From Chloroflexota bacterium (GTDB taxonomy: Bacteria; Chloroflexota; Dormibacteria; Dormibacterales; Dormibacteraceae), in contig VBKD01000040.1 of NCBI GenBank assembly GCA_005888075.1, positions 1 to 12,058 of the forward strand: DNA of 12,058 nucleotides, read 5' to 3'. The notes beneath the pieces are model-generated. The model ran no database searches. It was not told the origin of the DNA and was given only the letters and a program-made list of their open reading frames with translations. Made by a program: the position numbers and the translations under genes. Positions within the stretch are counted from its first letter, which is position 1. Each line of letters opens with the position of its first letter. Shown piece by piece: positions 1 to 5,956 of the stretch.

Positions 1-449
1 TGCTCACAATCGCCGGTCCGGAACAGGCGGCGGCGACAGGCTCCGGCACAAAGGCGCCGAGCTTCAGCCTCACCGCAACCGATGGCGCCAGGTTGACCCT
101 TGCCGACCTCAACGGGAAACCGGCCGTGATCAATTTCTGGGCGACGTACTGTCCGCCCTGCAAGACGGAGATGCCGCTCCTGCAGCGCGTCAGCGCGCAG
201 TACGGCGTGCGGCTCGTGCTGATCAACGAAGGAGATGGGGGGCAGGCAGCGCGCTCGTTTCTATCGGGAATCGGCATTCACCAGGGGGCGCTGCTCGATT
301 CAGACCTCAGCGTGGGCAGGGCCTATGGCGTCTCGGCGCTGCCTGTGACCGTGTTCATCAAGGGCGATGGCACCATCGCGGGCCGCCAGATCGGCCAGCT
401 CGACGAGCGGGTGGCCGCCGCTCAGCTCTCGAATCTGACCACTCAGTAG
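1..449 (+). CDS. TlpA/ResA-type thiol-disulfide oxidoreductase, 5' end outside window
   Basis: The frame is open from the window edge (first full codon at base 3) and gives 148 residues, so the N-terminus is missing. The visible part is a complete thioredoxin-like domain: a KAPSFSLT strand typical of AhpC/TSA-TlpA proteins, then INFWATYCPPCKTEMP with the redox pair C50/C53 (counted from base 3), and later the cis-proline region SALPVTVF. Members of this family are membrane-anchored or exported and reduce disulfides outside the cytoplasm, often on apocytochrome c or on cytochrome oxidase subunits. The next gene, ctaA, starts 12 bases after the stop, which supports a role in respiratory-complex maturation. 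An internal TTG at 93 could be taken for a start but would cut off the first strand of the fold. ResA versus TlpA cannot be decided without the N-terminus. Confidence 0.9.
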   Translation, partial: LTIAGPEQAAATGSGTKAPSFSLTATDGARLTLADLNGKPAVINFWATYCPPCKTEMPLLQRVSAQYGVRLVLINEGDGGQAARSFLSGIGIHQGALLDSDLSVGRAYGVSALPVTVFIKGDGTIAGRQIGQLDERVAAAQLSNLTTQ

Positions 450-460
450 ACTGGGCCACG

Positions 461-1372
461 GTGTTGTCGGTAACGCTTTTTCGACGTCTTGCAGTGCTGA
501 CCGCCTTGTTCGCATACCTGCAGATCTCGCTTGGCGGCCTGGTGCGCGTCTCCGGCTCAGGCCTCGGGTGCCCTGACTGGCCGCTGTGCCACGGCCGGCC
601 TTATCCGCCTGCCGATATCCACTCCATCATCGAGTACTCCCATCGCGCCGTCGGCAGCGTCACAGGCGTGCTCATCATCGCCACCGTGGTGCTCGCGTGG
701 ATCGTGTTCCGAACGCGACGTCCGATCGTGGCGTGGCTCGCGTCGGCGTCACTGATCGGAGTGGTCGGTGAAGGCTTGCTGGGCGCGGTCGTCGTGGCTC
801 GTGAGCTGGCGCCGTGGCTGGTGCTGATCCATCTCGCGCTCGCAATGATGATTCTGGGATTCCTGGTCGCGGCGGCGGTGACGTCCATGCCAGAGTCCGA
901 AGGAGTGCGCGATCCCGGGTTCCGAAGGCTGGCTGCGATCGCGACCGCCGCCACGTTTGCGCTGCTCCTCACAGGTTCGACCGTCGTGGCAAGCGGCGCG
1001 GATGAGAGCTGCCATTCGTGGCCGCTTTGCGGCAACGGATTCGCTGTGAGCATTTCGGGCTCGGACGCGTTCACGATGCTGCATCGCGGCTCCGTGCTGC
1101 TCATCGGTGTGCTGCTTCTCTATACGCTGATCAGAGCGTTGCGACTTCCAGGTCTTGGTGTTTTAGCGTCCGGCACGCTGATTGTGTTTGCGGTCCAGGT
1201 TGCGATCGGTGCCGGTGCGGCGTCGACCGACGCCGCATTCTTCAACGGGCTGCACGTCGCGCTCGCGACGCTCGTGTGGGCCGGGATGCTCTCGACTGCG
1301 CTGCTCACCTTGCCCCGTCGCGACCGCGCTCCGAGCGCCACTCGTCTCGCGATGGAGAGGCGACCGGCGTGA
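461..1372 (+). CDS. ctaA: Heme A synthase (CtaA/COX15 family)
   Basis: A 303-residue polytopic membrane protein that oxidises the C8 methyl of heme O to the formyl of heme A, the cofactor of aa3-type oxidases. It shows the duplicated CtaA architecture. In the first half are GLVRVSGSGLGCPDWPLC with C37 and C43, EYSHR with E58 and H61, and H124. In the second half are C184 and C190 (SCHSWPLC), H208 in MLHRGS and H265 in GLHVAL. These match the heme-ligand histidines, the catalytic Glu and the two Cys pairs known from Bacillus CtaA. The GTG start at 461 has no strong Shine-Dalgarno; TTG at 464 is a near-equivalent. The final TGA overlaps the GTG of ctaB, implying translational coupling. The length is normal for the family. 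Confidence 0.96.
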   Translation: MLSVTLFRRLAVLTALFAYLQISLGGLVRVSGSGLGCPDWPLCHGRPYPPADIHSIIEYSHRAVGSVTGVLIIATVVLAWIVFRTRRPIVAWLASASLIGVVGEGLLGAVVVARELAPWLVLIHLALAMMILGFLVAAAVTSMPESEGVRDPGFRRLAAIATAATFALLLTGSTVVASGADESCHSWPLCGNGFAVSISGSDAFTMLHRGSVLLIGVLLLYTLIRALRLPGLGVLASGTLIVFAVQVAIGAGAASTDAAFFNGLHVALATLVWAGMLSTALLTLPRRDRAPSATRLAMERRPA

Positions 1373-2262
1373 GCACGGTCACCGCCGTGGCTCAACCGCG
1401 AGGCCTGGTTCAGGTCCTGCGCGACTACCTCAGCCTGCTCAAGCTGCGCATCGTCCTGCTCCTCGACGCGACCGCGGTCGGGGTCATGATCCCGGCCGGC
1501 CACGGCCATCCGCGACTGGTCTCGGTCATCGCGGTGCTGCTCGGCGGAACTTTCGCTGCCGGCGGCGCGCACGCGATCAACTGCTGGTTCGATCGCGACA
1601 TCGATGCGGAGATGAACAGGACGCGGCGGCGTCCGCTGCCCGATGGTCGCATCCCGGCCGGGCATGCGCTGGTGCTGGGCATCGCGCTCAACGTGCTTGC
1701 GTTCGCCGTTCTGTGGGCGGGCGCGAACCTGCTCGCCGCGTCGCTCGCTCTCGCCGGCACTTTGATCTACGTCTTCGTCTACACGATCTGGCTGAAGCGT
1801 TCGACGCCTCAGAACATCGTCATCGGCGGCTCTGCAGGCGCCATCCCGCCGCTGGTCGGTTGGGCGGCCGCCACCGGCACCATCGACCTGACCGCGCTGG
1901 CCATGTTCGCGGTCGTCTTCTTCTGGACGCCTCCTCATTTCTGGGCGCTTGCCCAGGTGATCAAGGCCGACTACGCCCGCGCGCACATCCCCATGCTCCC
2001 GGTGGTCGCCGGCGAGCGCTCAGCAAAGCGCCAGAGCATCGTGTATGCGTTCCTGGCGGCGGTCGTGAGCGTGATCCCCTTCTTCACCGGCTCGGCAGGC
2101 GTCGTTTATCTGGCCGGTGCGCTTGTCCTGGGGGTCGGCCTGGTCGGCATCACGGTGCTCGACCTCGAAGGCCGGCGCTGGACCAAGCGCGTGTTCACTT
2201 ACTCCCTCGCTTACATGGCCCTCCTGTTCGTGCTCTTCGCCGCCTCGCCATTCATTCCTTAG
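1369..2262 (+). CDS. ctaB: Protoheme IX farnesyltransferase (heme O synthase)
   Basis: A 297-residue UbiA-family membrane prenyltransferase that adds farnesyl to protoheme IX, giving the heme O used by CtaA. The first Asp-rich motif is NCWFDRDID (N71, D75, D79), followed by EMNRTRRRPLP. The typical CtaB stretch RSTPQNIVIGGSAGAIPP is next, and the second motif region is KADYARAHIPMLP. Hydrophobic segments fit eight or nine membrane spans. The frame is open far upstream inside ctaA, but the GTG at 1369, in a GTGA overlap with the ctaA stop, gives the expected N-terminus (a short tail before DYLSLLKLR) and family length. With ctaA it supplies heme A; no oxidase subunit genes are in the window. 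Confidence 0.96.
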   Translation: MSTVTAVAQPRGLVQVLRDYLSLLKLRIVLLLDATAVGVMIPAGHGHPRLVSVIAVLLGGTFAAGGAHAINCWFDRDIDAEMNRTRRRPLPDGRIPAGHALVLGIALNVLAFAVLWAGANLLAASLALAGTLIYVFVYTIWLKRSTPQNIVIGGSAGAIPPLVGWAAATGTIDLTALAMFAVVFFWTPPHFWALAQVIKADYARAHIPMLPVVAGERSAKRQSIVYAFLAAVVSVIPFFTGSAGVVYLAGALVLGVGLVGITVLDLEGRRWTKRVFTYSLAYMALLFVLFAASPFIP

Positions 2263-2264
2263 CG

Positions 2265-2924
2265 GTGGAGATCGTCCGCCTCCACCTGGCACGCCTCGGC
2301 AGCTTCAACGACGTTCCGGTCCACGGATTCGTGATCAAGCACCCGCGTGCCGGCGCGATCCTGGTCGACACCGGCGTTGGATGGCCCACGGATGTGATCC
2401 ATGAGTGGAGGGTCGTGAACCGTCATGCCGCCGATGTTCTCGCGGAGCACGACCTCAGCCCTGCTGACGTGCGCATCGTGATCAACTCGCACCTCCACTG
2501 GGACCATTGCGGCCAGAACGCGGTTTTCAAGCACGCCCCGTTCCACATCCAGCGCTCAGAGCTGGATCGCGCGCGACGTGAGGAGAAGAAGACGGCGGAC
2601 TGGTTCGACTTTGCCGGCGCGCGTTTCGAATTGCTCGACGGCGACGCGGAAATCGCGGAAGGTGTGCACGTGGTCGCGACGCCGGGTCACACCACAGGGC
2701 ATCAAAGCGTGGTCGTCGACTTGCCGGACGGCAAAGCAGTGATGATCGGCGATGCGGCGTACACGGCCGACATCTATCGCGAGGCGGACGCAGCCGACCT
2801 CTCGAGGTGGCCCGGCCAGCACTCCAACCGGAAGGCGTGGACACGATCGTTGAAGAGATTGCATGGCATGCATCCGCACGCGGTGCATTTCTGCCACGAC
2901 ACGAGGACCGTCGCGCCATCATGA
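2265..2924 (+). CDS. Metallo-beta-lactamase-fold hydrolase, N-acyl homoserine lactonase-like
   Basis: A 219-residue protein with the complete dinuclear-metal signature of the MBL fold: H76, H78, D80 and H81 in SHLHWDHCG, H142 in TPGHTTGHQ, D163 in IGDAAY and H211 near the C-terminus. The form HLHWDHCG, the small size and the absence of extra domains resemble AHL lactonases of the AttM/AiiA group, which open the lactone ring of quorum signals. Related enzymes hydrolyse other lactones or esters, so the substrate is uncertain. There is no signal peptide, so it is probably cytoplasmic. The GTG at 2265 lies two bases after the ctaB stop; the frame is open much further upstream but only as a shadow of ctaB. 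The TGA overlaps the next gene's start in ATGA. Confidence 0.85.
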   Translation: MEIVRLHLARLGSFNDVPVHGFVIKHPRAGAILVDTGVGWPTDVIHEWRVVNRHAADVLAEHDLSPADVRIVINSHLHWDHCGQNAVFKHAPFHIQRSELDRARREEKKTADWFDFAGARFELLDGDAEIAEGVHVVATPGHTTGHQSVVVDLPDGKAVMIGDAAYTADIYREADAADLSRWPGQHSNRKAWTRSLKRLHGMHPHAVHFCHDTRTVAPS

Positions 2925-3739
2925 CTTTTGGCCCATTGGTCGACGCCGGTTGGCTGCGGACTCACATGAACGACGGCAACGTGGCCGTGATCGATTTCCG
3001 ATGGCATCTCCTGGGACCGAAGGGTCACGACCAGTACCTGGGCGGTCACATCCCGGGCGCGGTGTTCGTCGACCTGGAGGCGGTGAGCGGGCGGGAGGGG
3101 CCTGGGCGGCATCCGCTGCCGAGCCCGGAGCAGTTCCAGGCGCAGATGCGCGCAGCGGGCGTCACCTCGGAGACCAAAGTCGTCGTTTACGACGATGAGG
3201 GCGGTTCGGCCGCGGCCAGGCTGTGGTTCCTGCTCGGATGGTTTGGCCATGACGATCAGGCCGTCCTCGACGGCGGGATCCAGGCGTGGGGATCGCCGCT
3301 CGAAACCGACTTTCCGCACACCGTCCCGGGCGACTTCACGGCTCGCGAGCCTGATCGTTCGCGCGTGCTCGACTTCGAAGCCGTGAGCCGGCTGGGAGAT
3401 CTCCCACTGCTGGACGCGCGAGCGGGTGAGCGCTACCGCGGTGAGGCGGAGCCGGTCGACCCCAAGGCCGGGCACATCCCAGGCGCCCTCAGCGCCCCGT
3501 GGCAGGAAAACCTTGCACCCGGCGGCAAGTTCAAATCTCCCCAGGAGCTGCGGCAGCGATTCGAGGGGCTGGGCGCGGAGCAAGGGGCCGTCTCCTACTG
3601 CGGCTCGGGCGTCACCGCGTGCCACAACGTTCTCGCCATGCGGCTGGCAGGCTTGCCGGATGCCCTTCTCTACGAGGGCTCGTGGAGCGACTGGTCGCAC
3701 CGCGACGCGCCAGTCGCCACGGGCGCCGAGCCCGGCTAG
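2921..3739 (+). CDS. Thiosulfate/3-mercaptopyruvate sulfurtransferase (two rhodanese domains)
   Basis: A 272-residue tandem rhodanese protein. The N-terminal inactive domain holds the CH2A-like motif YLGGHIPGAVFVDL and later VVVYDDEGG, without a catalytic Cys. The C-terminal domain repeats GHIPGALSAPW and carries the active-site loop SYCGSGVTAC with the persulfide-forming C227, ending with YEGSWSDWS. The loop CGSGVTA matches 3-mercaptopyruvate sulfurtransferases rather than thiosulfate-type rhodaneses (CRKGVT), so mercaptopyruvate is the more likely donor; this is family inference. The ATG at 2921 overlaps the upstream TGA (ATGA), arguing for co-translation with the lactonase-like gene. An in-frame extension upstream exists but lies inside that gene and adds no rhodanese sequence. 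Confidence 0.92.
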   Translation: MTFGPLVDAGWLRTHMNDGNVAVIDFRWHLLGPKGHDQYLGGHIPGAVFVDLEAVSGREGPGRHPLPSPEQFQAQMRAAGVTSETKVVVYDDEGGSAAARLWFLLGWFGHDDQAVLDGGIQAWGSPLETDFPHTVPGDFTAREPDRSRVLDFEAVSRLGDLPLLDARAGERYRGEAEPVDPKAGHIPGALSAPWQENLAPGGKFKSPQELRQRFEGLGAEQGAVSYCGSGVTACHNVLAMRLAGLPDALLYEGSWSDWSHRDAPVATGAEPG

Positions 3740-3756
3740 GAATTACGATTTCCGCC

Positions 3757-4545
3757 GTGATCCTCGAGGGCAAGCGCGTCCTGATCGCCGGCATGTCCGA
3801 CCGGCGGAGCATCGGTTTTTCCATCGCTCAGGAGGCCCAGCGCCAGGGTGCCGAGATCTTGCTCACGAGCTTCGGCCGGATGATGAGCATCACCCAGATG
3901 ACGGCCAAGAAGCTCGACCCCGTTCCCGAGATCCTCGAGATGGATGTCCAGAAGCCGTCGGATATGGCATCCGCGGCGAAACAGGTCGGGGAGAGGTGGG
4001 ATCGGATCGACGGCATCGTGCATTCGGTCGCCTTCGCACCCCAGGACGCCCTCGGCGGCCAGTTCCTCACCGCACCTTGGGAAAGCGTCGCCACGGCGGT
4101 GCAGGTGAGCGCTTTCTCGTTCAAGGAGATGGCTCGGGTTTTCCTGCCTTTGATGAAGGAGCACGGGGGATCCATGGTCACCCTCGACTTCGACAACTCG
4201 ACCACCGCCTGGCCGAAATACGACTGGATGGGAGTGTCCAAGGCGGCGCTCGAGTCGGTCACCCGTTACCTCGCGCGAGACCTTGGTCGCTACAAGATTC
4301 GCGTCAACGCGGTGTGCGCCGGGCCCCTCGCCACGCTTGCCGCCAGCGGCATCCCCGGCTTCAAGGATTTCGAAGAGGTGTGGGAGAAGCGGGCGCCCCT
4401 TGGATGGAGCCTGCAAGACAAATCGCCAGTTGGGCGAGCGGTCTGCGTTCTCCTATCGGACTACCTCGACATGACCACCGGCGAGCTGGTGCACGTCGAC
4501 GGCGGGTATCACGCGATGGGGGCAGAACTTCCGCCGGCAGACTGA
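3757..4545 (+). CDS. fabI: Enoyl-[acyl-carrier-protein] reductase (NADH), InhA-like FabI
   Basis: A 262-residue short-chain dehydrogenase-type enoyl-ACP reductase for the last step of each fatty acid elongation cycle. It opens with the divergent nucleotide-binding motif GMSDRRSIGFSIA seen in FabI (instead of TGxxxGIG). It then shows HSVAFAP at the nicotinamide/substrate pocket and the Y-x6-K catalytic pair Y155/K162 in KYDWMGVSK. The motif TLDFD before the catalytic Tyr and AGPLATLAASGIPGF after it follow the mycobacterial InhA pattern more closely than the E. coli FabI pattern. The GTG at 3757 gives the usual ILEGKRVLI N-terminus, but its Shine-Dalgarno is poor: AGGAA near 3738 is about 14 bases away. 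Only 17 bases separate it from the sulfurtransferase gene, so it is probably in the same transcript. Confidence 0.94.
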   Translation: MILEGKRVLIAGMSDRRSIGFSIAQEAQRQGAEILLTSFGRMMSITQMTAKKLDPVPEILEMDVQKPSDMASAAKQVGERWDRIDGIVHSVAFAPQDALGGQFLTAPWESVATAVQVSAFSFKEMARVFLPLMKEHGGSMVTLDFDNSTTAWPKYDWMGVSKAALESVTRYLARDLGRYKIRVNAVCAGPLATLAASGIPGFKDFEEVWEKRAPLGWSLQDKSPVGRAVCVLLSDYLDMTTGELVHVDGGYHAMGAELPPAD

Positions 4546-4557
4546 TTTGATCATTGG

Positions 4558-4582
4558 CCCCACATCTTGTGTTGAGGTGGGG
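4558..4582 (+). terminator. Imperfect hairpin after fabI, weak terminator or operator candidate
   Basis: CCCCAC at 4558-4563 pairs with GTGGGG at 4577-4582. Beyond an A/G mismatch, two more pairs close a 7-base loop (4567-4573). It sits 12 bases after the fabI stop, where a terminator would be expected, but no T-run follows. Its right arm overlaps the proposed -35 of the next gene, so it could equally be a regulator binding site. Confidence 0.3.
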
Positions 4583-4608
4583 ACAACGGCGCTACATCAT
4601 GCTAGGCT
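4580..4608 (+). promoter_or_regulatory. Candidate sigma-70-type promoter for the RNase H-like gene
   Basis: GGGACA at 4580-4585 (four of six matches to TTGACA) is spaced by 17 bases from TAGGCT at 4603-4608. The latter is preceded by TGC, giving an extended -10. The start of transcription would fall near 4615, leaving a leader of roughly 75 bases before the coding sequence. Pattern recognition only. Confidence 0.4.
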
Positions 4609-4614
4609 CTTCCG

Positions 4615-4693
4615 AAATCCTGGCGGGCGCCCCACGCCTGCGGCGCAGGGACCCGGTAAGGAAATACCGCCATACGGGAGGAATGAGTCCTTG
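4615..4693 (+). promoter_or_regulatory. Candidate structured 5' leader overlapping the ribosome-binding site
   Basis: Two hairpins can be drawn. In the first, CCT plus GCGCC (4619-4621, 4627-4631) pairs with GGCGC plus AGG (4642-4649), with a GGCGG bulge. In the second, CGGTA (4654-4658) pairs with TACCG (4665-4669) around an AGGAAA loop. GGAC at 4649-4652 can pair with GTCC at 4687-4690. The same GTCC bases could instead help form a small hairpin, AGGA 4679-4682 with TCCT 4688-4691, that would mask the Shine-Dalgarno GGGAGGA (4676-4682) and the TTG start. I do not recognise a known riboswitch class. The helices are short, so this rests on pairing potential alone. Confidence 0.3.
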
Positions 4694-5104
4694 CGGGAGT
4701 GCCTGGTGATTTATGTAGACGCCGCGCTGGACAAGCATGGCCGGGCCGGATGTGGCTTGGCCGTTTTTATTAGAGGGCGGGCGGTCTACACCGAATCGTT
4801 CGGCTTATCGCATCTGGGTGGTTCGGCCCAGCTCGAAGCGCACGTGTGCGCGGGCGCGCTGGATCTTGCCGCCGCGCGGTGGCCGCATCACCGTGTGATC
4901 GTGCGCACGGATTGCGCCCCGGTCGTTCGCAGTCGGATGCCGTCGAGCGACAGTTTCCGTATGGCGGTACACGAGGTTCGTGAGCGGTGCCGTCGCGGCT
5001 GGCGCGTTGTGCGCTACGTGAGCCGTAAGGCAAACCCCGCGCACGAGCTGGCGCGCGAAGGATTGAAGAGCCTCTTGAGGCAACCCCTGCCTCTGGCGGC
5101 ATAG
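4691..5104 (+). CDS. Small RNase H-fold protein (RNase HI/RVT_3-like) with altered fourth catalytic position
   Basis: 137 residues from the TTG at 4691, chosen because GGGAGGA at 4676-4682 lies 8 bases upstream; GTG at 4706 is an alternative that still keeps the whole domain. The domain follows RNase HI: first strand VIYVDAAL with D10, a glycine-containing second strand (GCGLAVF), E49 in AQLEAHV, D74 in IVRTDCAPVV, and a C-terminal helix NPAHELAREGL. The usual fourth acidic residue before ELA (D134 in E. coli RNase HI, as in CDELA) is H118 here. Active relatives cleave RNA in RNA/DNA hybrids. This protein may have reduced, altered or no activity. The frame is open back to 4547, but that part has no domain character and overlaps the promoter-like region. 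Confidence 0.75.
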   Translation: MRECLVIYVDAALDKHGRAGCGLAVFIRGRAVYTESFGLSHLGGSAQLEAHVCAGALDLAAARWPHHRVIVRTDCAPVVRSRMPSSDSFRMAVHEVRERCRRGWRVVRYVSRKANPAHELAREGLKSLLRQPLPLAA

Positions 5105-5120
5105 GTTCTCAGGAATCCAA

Positions 5121-5150
5121 CGGTGCGCGGCGATCGGTCGCCGCGCACCG
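5121..5150 (+). terminator. Perfect 13-bp GC-rich hairpin between two small genes
   Basis: CGGTGCGCGGCGA (5121-5133) pairs perfectly with TCGCCGCGCACCG (5138-5150) around a TCGG loop. It begins 17 bases after the stop of the RNase H-like gene and ends 25 bases before the ATG of the basic protein gene. It is stable enough to act as a terminator or as an mRNA stability/processing element, but no T-run follows (GTCCCTACAT). U-less termination or transcript processing are both possible. Confidence 0.5.
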
Positions 5151-5175
5151 GTCCCTACATAGTTCGGGAGAGAGA

Positions 5176-5505
5176 ATGGCGGCCAAAAGGTCCGGCGGGT
5201 CAGACATCGTGGACAGGCTCAGCGACGCGATCGGCGAGCTGATCAGCGAGAACCGGAAGCTTCGCCGCGAGCTCTTGAAGCTATCCGAGCGCGGTGCGTC
5301 GGCGGCCGCCAAGACGATCAAGCGAGGTGCGCGAAGCATCTCGCGGGGAGTCAAGAAAGCCGTCTCGAGACCGACCCCGCGCCGGCCGCGAAAGACGGCC
5401 ACGCGCCCGACTGCTCGGCGCAAGCCTGCCGCCGCCGCGGCGCGCCGCAAACCGGCCGCGACCCAGGCTAAACGCAAAACGCCGGCGCGAAAGCGCCGAA
5501 CCTAG
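5176..5505 (+). CDS. Histone H1-like basic protein with N-terminal amphipathic helix
   Basis: A 109-residue, strongly basic protein. Residues about 10-40 form an amphipathic, charged helix with spaced hydrophobic residues (IVDRLSDAIGELI, then RRELLKL) that could form a short coiled coil. The rest is a disordered Lys/Arg/Ala/Pro tail with a near-repeat ARRKPAA occurring twice around residues 75-90 and an RKRRT end. Composition and layout resemble bacterial H1-like nucleoid proteins (Hc1, AlgP and BpH1 type tails), suggesting binding to DNA or RNA; the exact role is inference. The ATG has a good Shine-Dalgarno (GGGAG at 5166-5170). It may share a transcript with the RNase H-like gene unless the hairpin between them terminates. 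It converges with the next minus-strand gene with only 7 bases between the stops. Confidence 0.8.
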   Translation: MAAKRSGGSDIVDRLSDAIGELISENRKLRRELLKLSERGASAAAKTIKRGARSISRGVKKAVSRPTPRRPRKTATRPTARRKPAAAAARRKPAATQAKRKTPARKRRT

Positions 5506-5512
5506 TGTTGCT

Positions 5513-5926
5513 CTAACCGCTGAAGCCTGCCTCGGCCTCCATGCGCTTGGCGGTCCGGTACGCGTCGACGATGCTGAACAGCCACAACCCGCCCCCGCCA
5601 AGCTCCATCGGCACTCCGACCGCGGCCCCGATCACGGTCAGGTCCAGGTCGAAGCCGAAGAACTGAAGGCCCGCAATGCCGGCCAGGTAGGCGATTCCCT
5701 TCACGTTGTGGCCCAGGTAGAAGTGGCCGCAGCCCGGGATGATCGCGAGAGCCGCCGCCGCGGCGGGGCTCTTGCGCCGGTACGGGACAGGCCCGCGATA
5801 GGCGCCCGGCGTCGGGGCGTTGCGATACCCCCCTGAGGCGGGAGCACCGCACCGCGGGCACGGAGCGGAAGGGTTGGTCAGCACGGCGCCGCAGCGGCCG
5901 CACAGGACATCAGTTGCCATCCCCAT
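5513..5926 (-). CDS. Zinc-ribbon, TM2-like small membrane protein
   Basis: 137 residues from the ATG at 5926, or 135 from the ATG at 5920. An N-terminal zinc ribbon has C9/C12 and C23/C26 in LCGRCG...CPRCG. A flexible Gly/Tyr/Pro linker follows. The membrane part starts with KSPAAAAALAIIPGCGHFYLG, a pattern typical of TM2-type proteins, and ends with FSIVDAYRTAKRM, also typical. Two or three hydrophobic segments are seen. TM2/zinc-ribbon proteins are widespread and mostly uncharacterised, so no specific function is given. The start is set by the GGGG-rich sequence 7 bases upstream of 5926; an in-frame extension to 6046 overlaps the divergent gene and looks non-coding. The gene diverges from the hot-dog gene at 5957. 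Confidence 0.82.
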   Translation of the reverse strand: MGMATDVLCGRCGAVLTNPSAPCPRCGAPASGGYRNAPTPGAYRGPVPYRRKSPAAAAALAIIPGCGHFYLGHNVKGIAYLAGIAGLQFFGFDLDLTVIGAAVGVPMELGGGGLWLFSIVDAYRTAKRMEAEAGFSG

Positions 5927-5941
5927 ACAGTTTCCCCTTTT

Positions 5942-5950
5942 TGCTAAGTT
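5942..5950 (+). promoter_or_regulatory. Candidate extended -10 giving a leaderless transcript
   Basis: TGCTAAGTT has the TGn-TAnnnT form of an extended -10 and ends six bases before the GTG at 5957, so transcription would begin at or next to the start codon. No -35 match is seen and the 30-base gap contains no Shine-Dalgarno for the plus-strand gene, which supports a leaderless start. It resembles the TGCTAGGCT element at 4600-4608. Confidence 0.35.
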
Positions 5951-5956
5951 GCGAAC

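Noticed and set aside
1120..1986. Long open frame antisense to ctaA/ctaB
   Set aside because: High-GC shadow frame: composition is Arg/Asp/Gln-rich with no domain pattern, while the opposite strand encodes clear CtaA and CtaB.
4609..4681. CTTCC at 4609-4613 as an anti-Shine-Dalgarno for GGAGG
   Set aside because: The proposed transcription start is near 4615, so most of CTTCC would not be in the transcript.
4547..4690. N-terminal extension of the RNase H-like protein to an ATG at 4547
   Set aside because: The extension has no domain character, lacks a Shine-Dalgarno, and covers a promoter-like sequence; the RNase H domain starts right after the TTG at 4691.
4676..4692. GGAGGAATGAGTCC resembles the conserved GAGGAAAGTCC of RNase P RNA
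   Set aside because: It has two inserted bases, the remaining conserved regions are missing, and the gap is too short for RNase P RNA.
4641..4693. Loose resemblance of the leader to the c-di-AMP (ydaO) riboswitch core (GGGACCC, hairpin, then GAATGAGTCC-like)
   Set aside because: The characteristic 3' half of ydaO is absent and the coding sequence begins at once; the match is a few short words only.
5483..5498. CGGCGC-GAAA-GCGCCG hairpin at the end of the H1-like gene as a terminator
   Set aside because: It has a six-base stem inside the last codons of a GC-rich Arg/Ala-coding tract, with no T-run; likely a by-product of codon composition.
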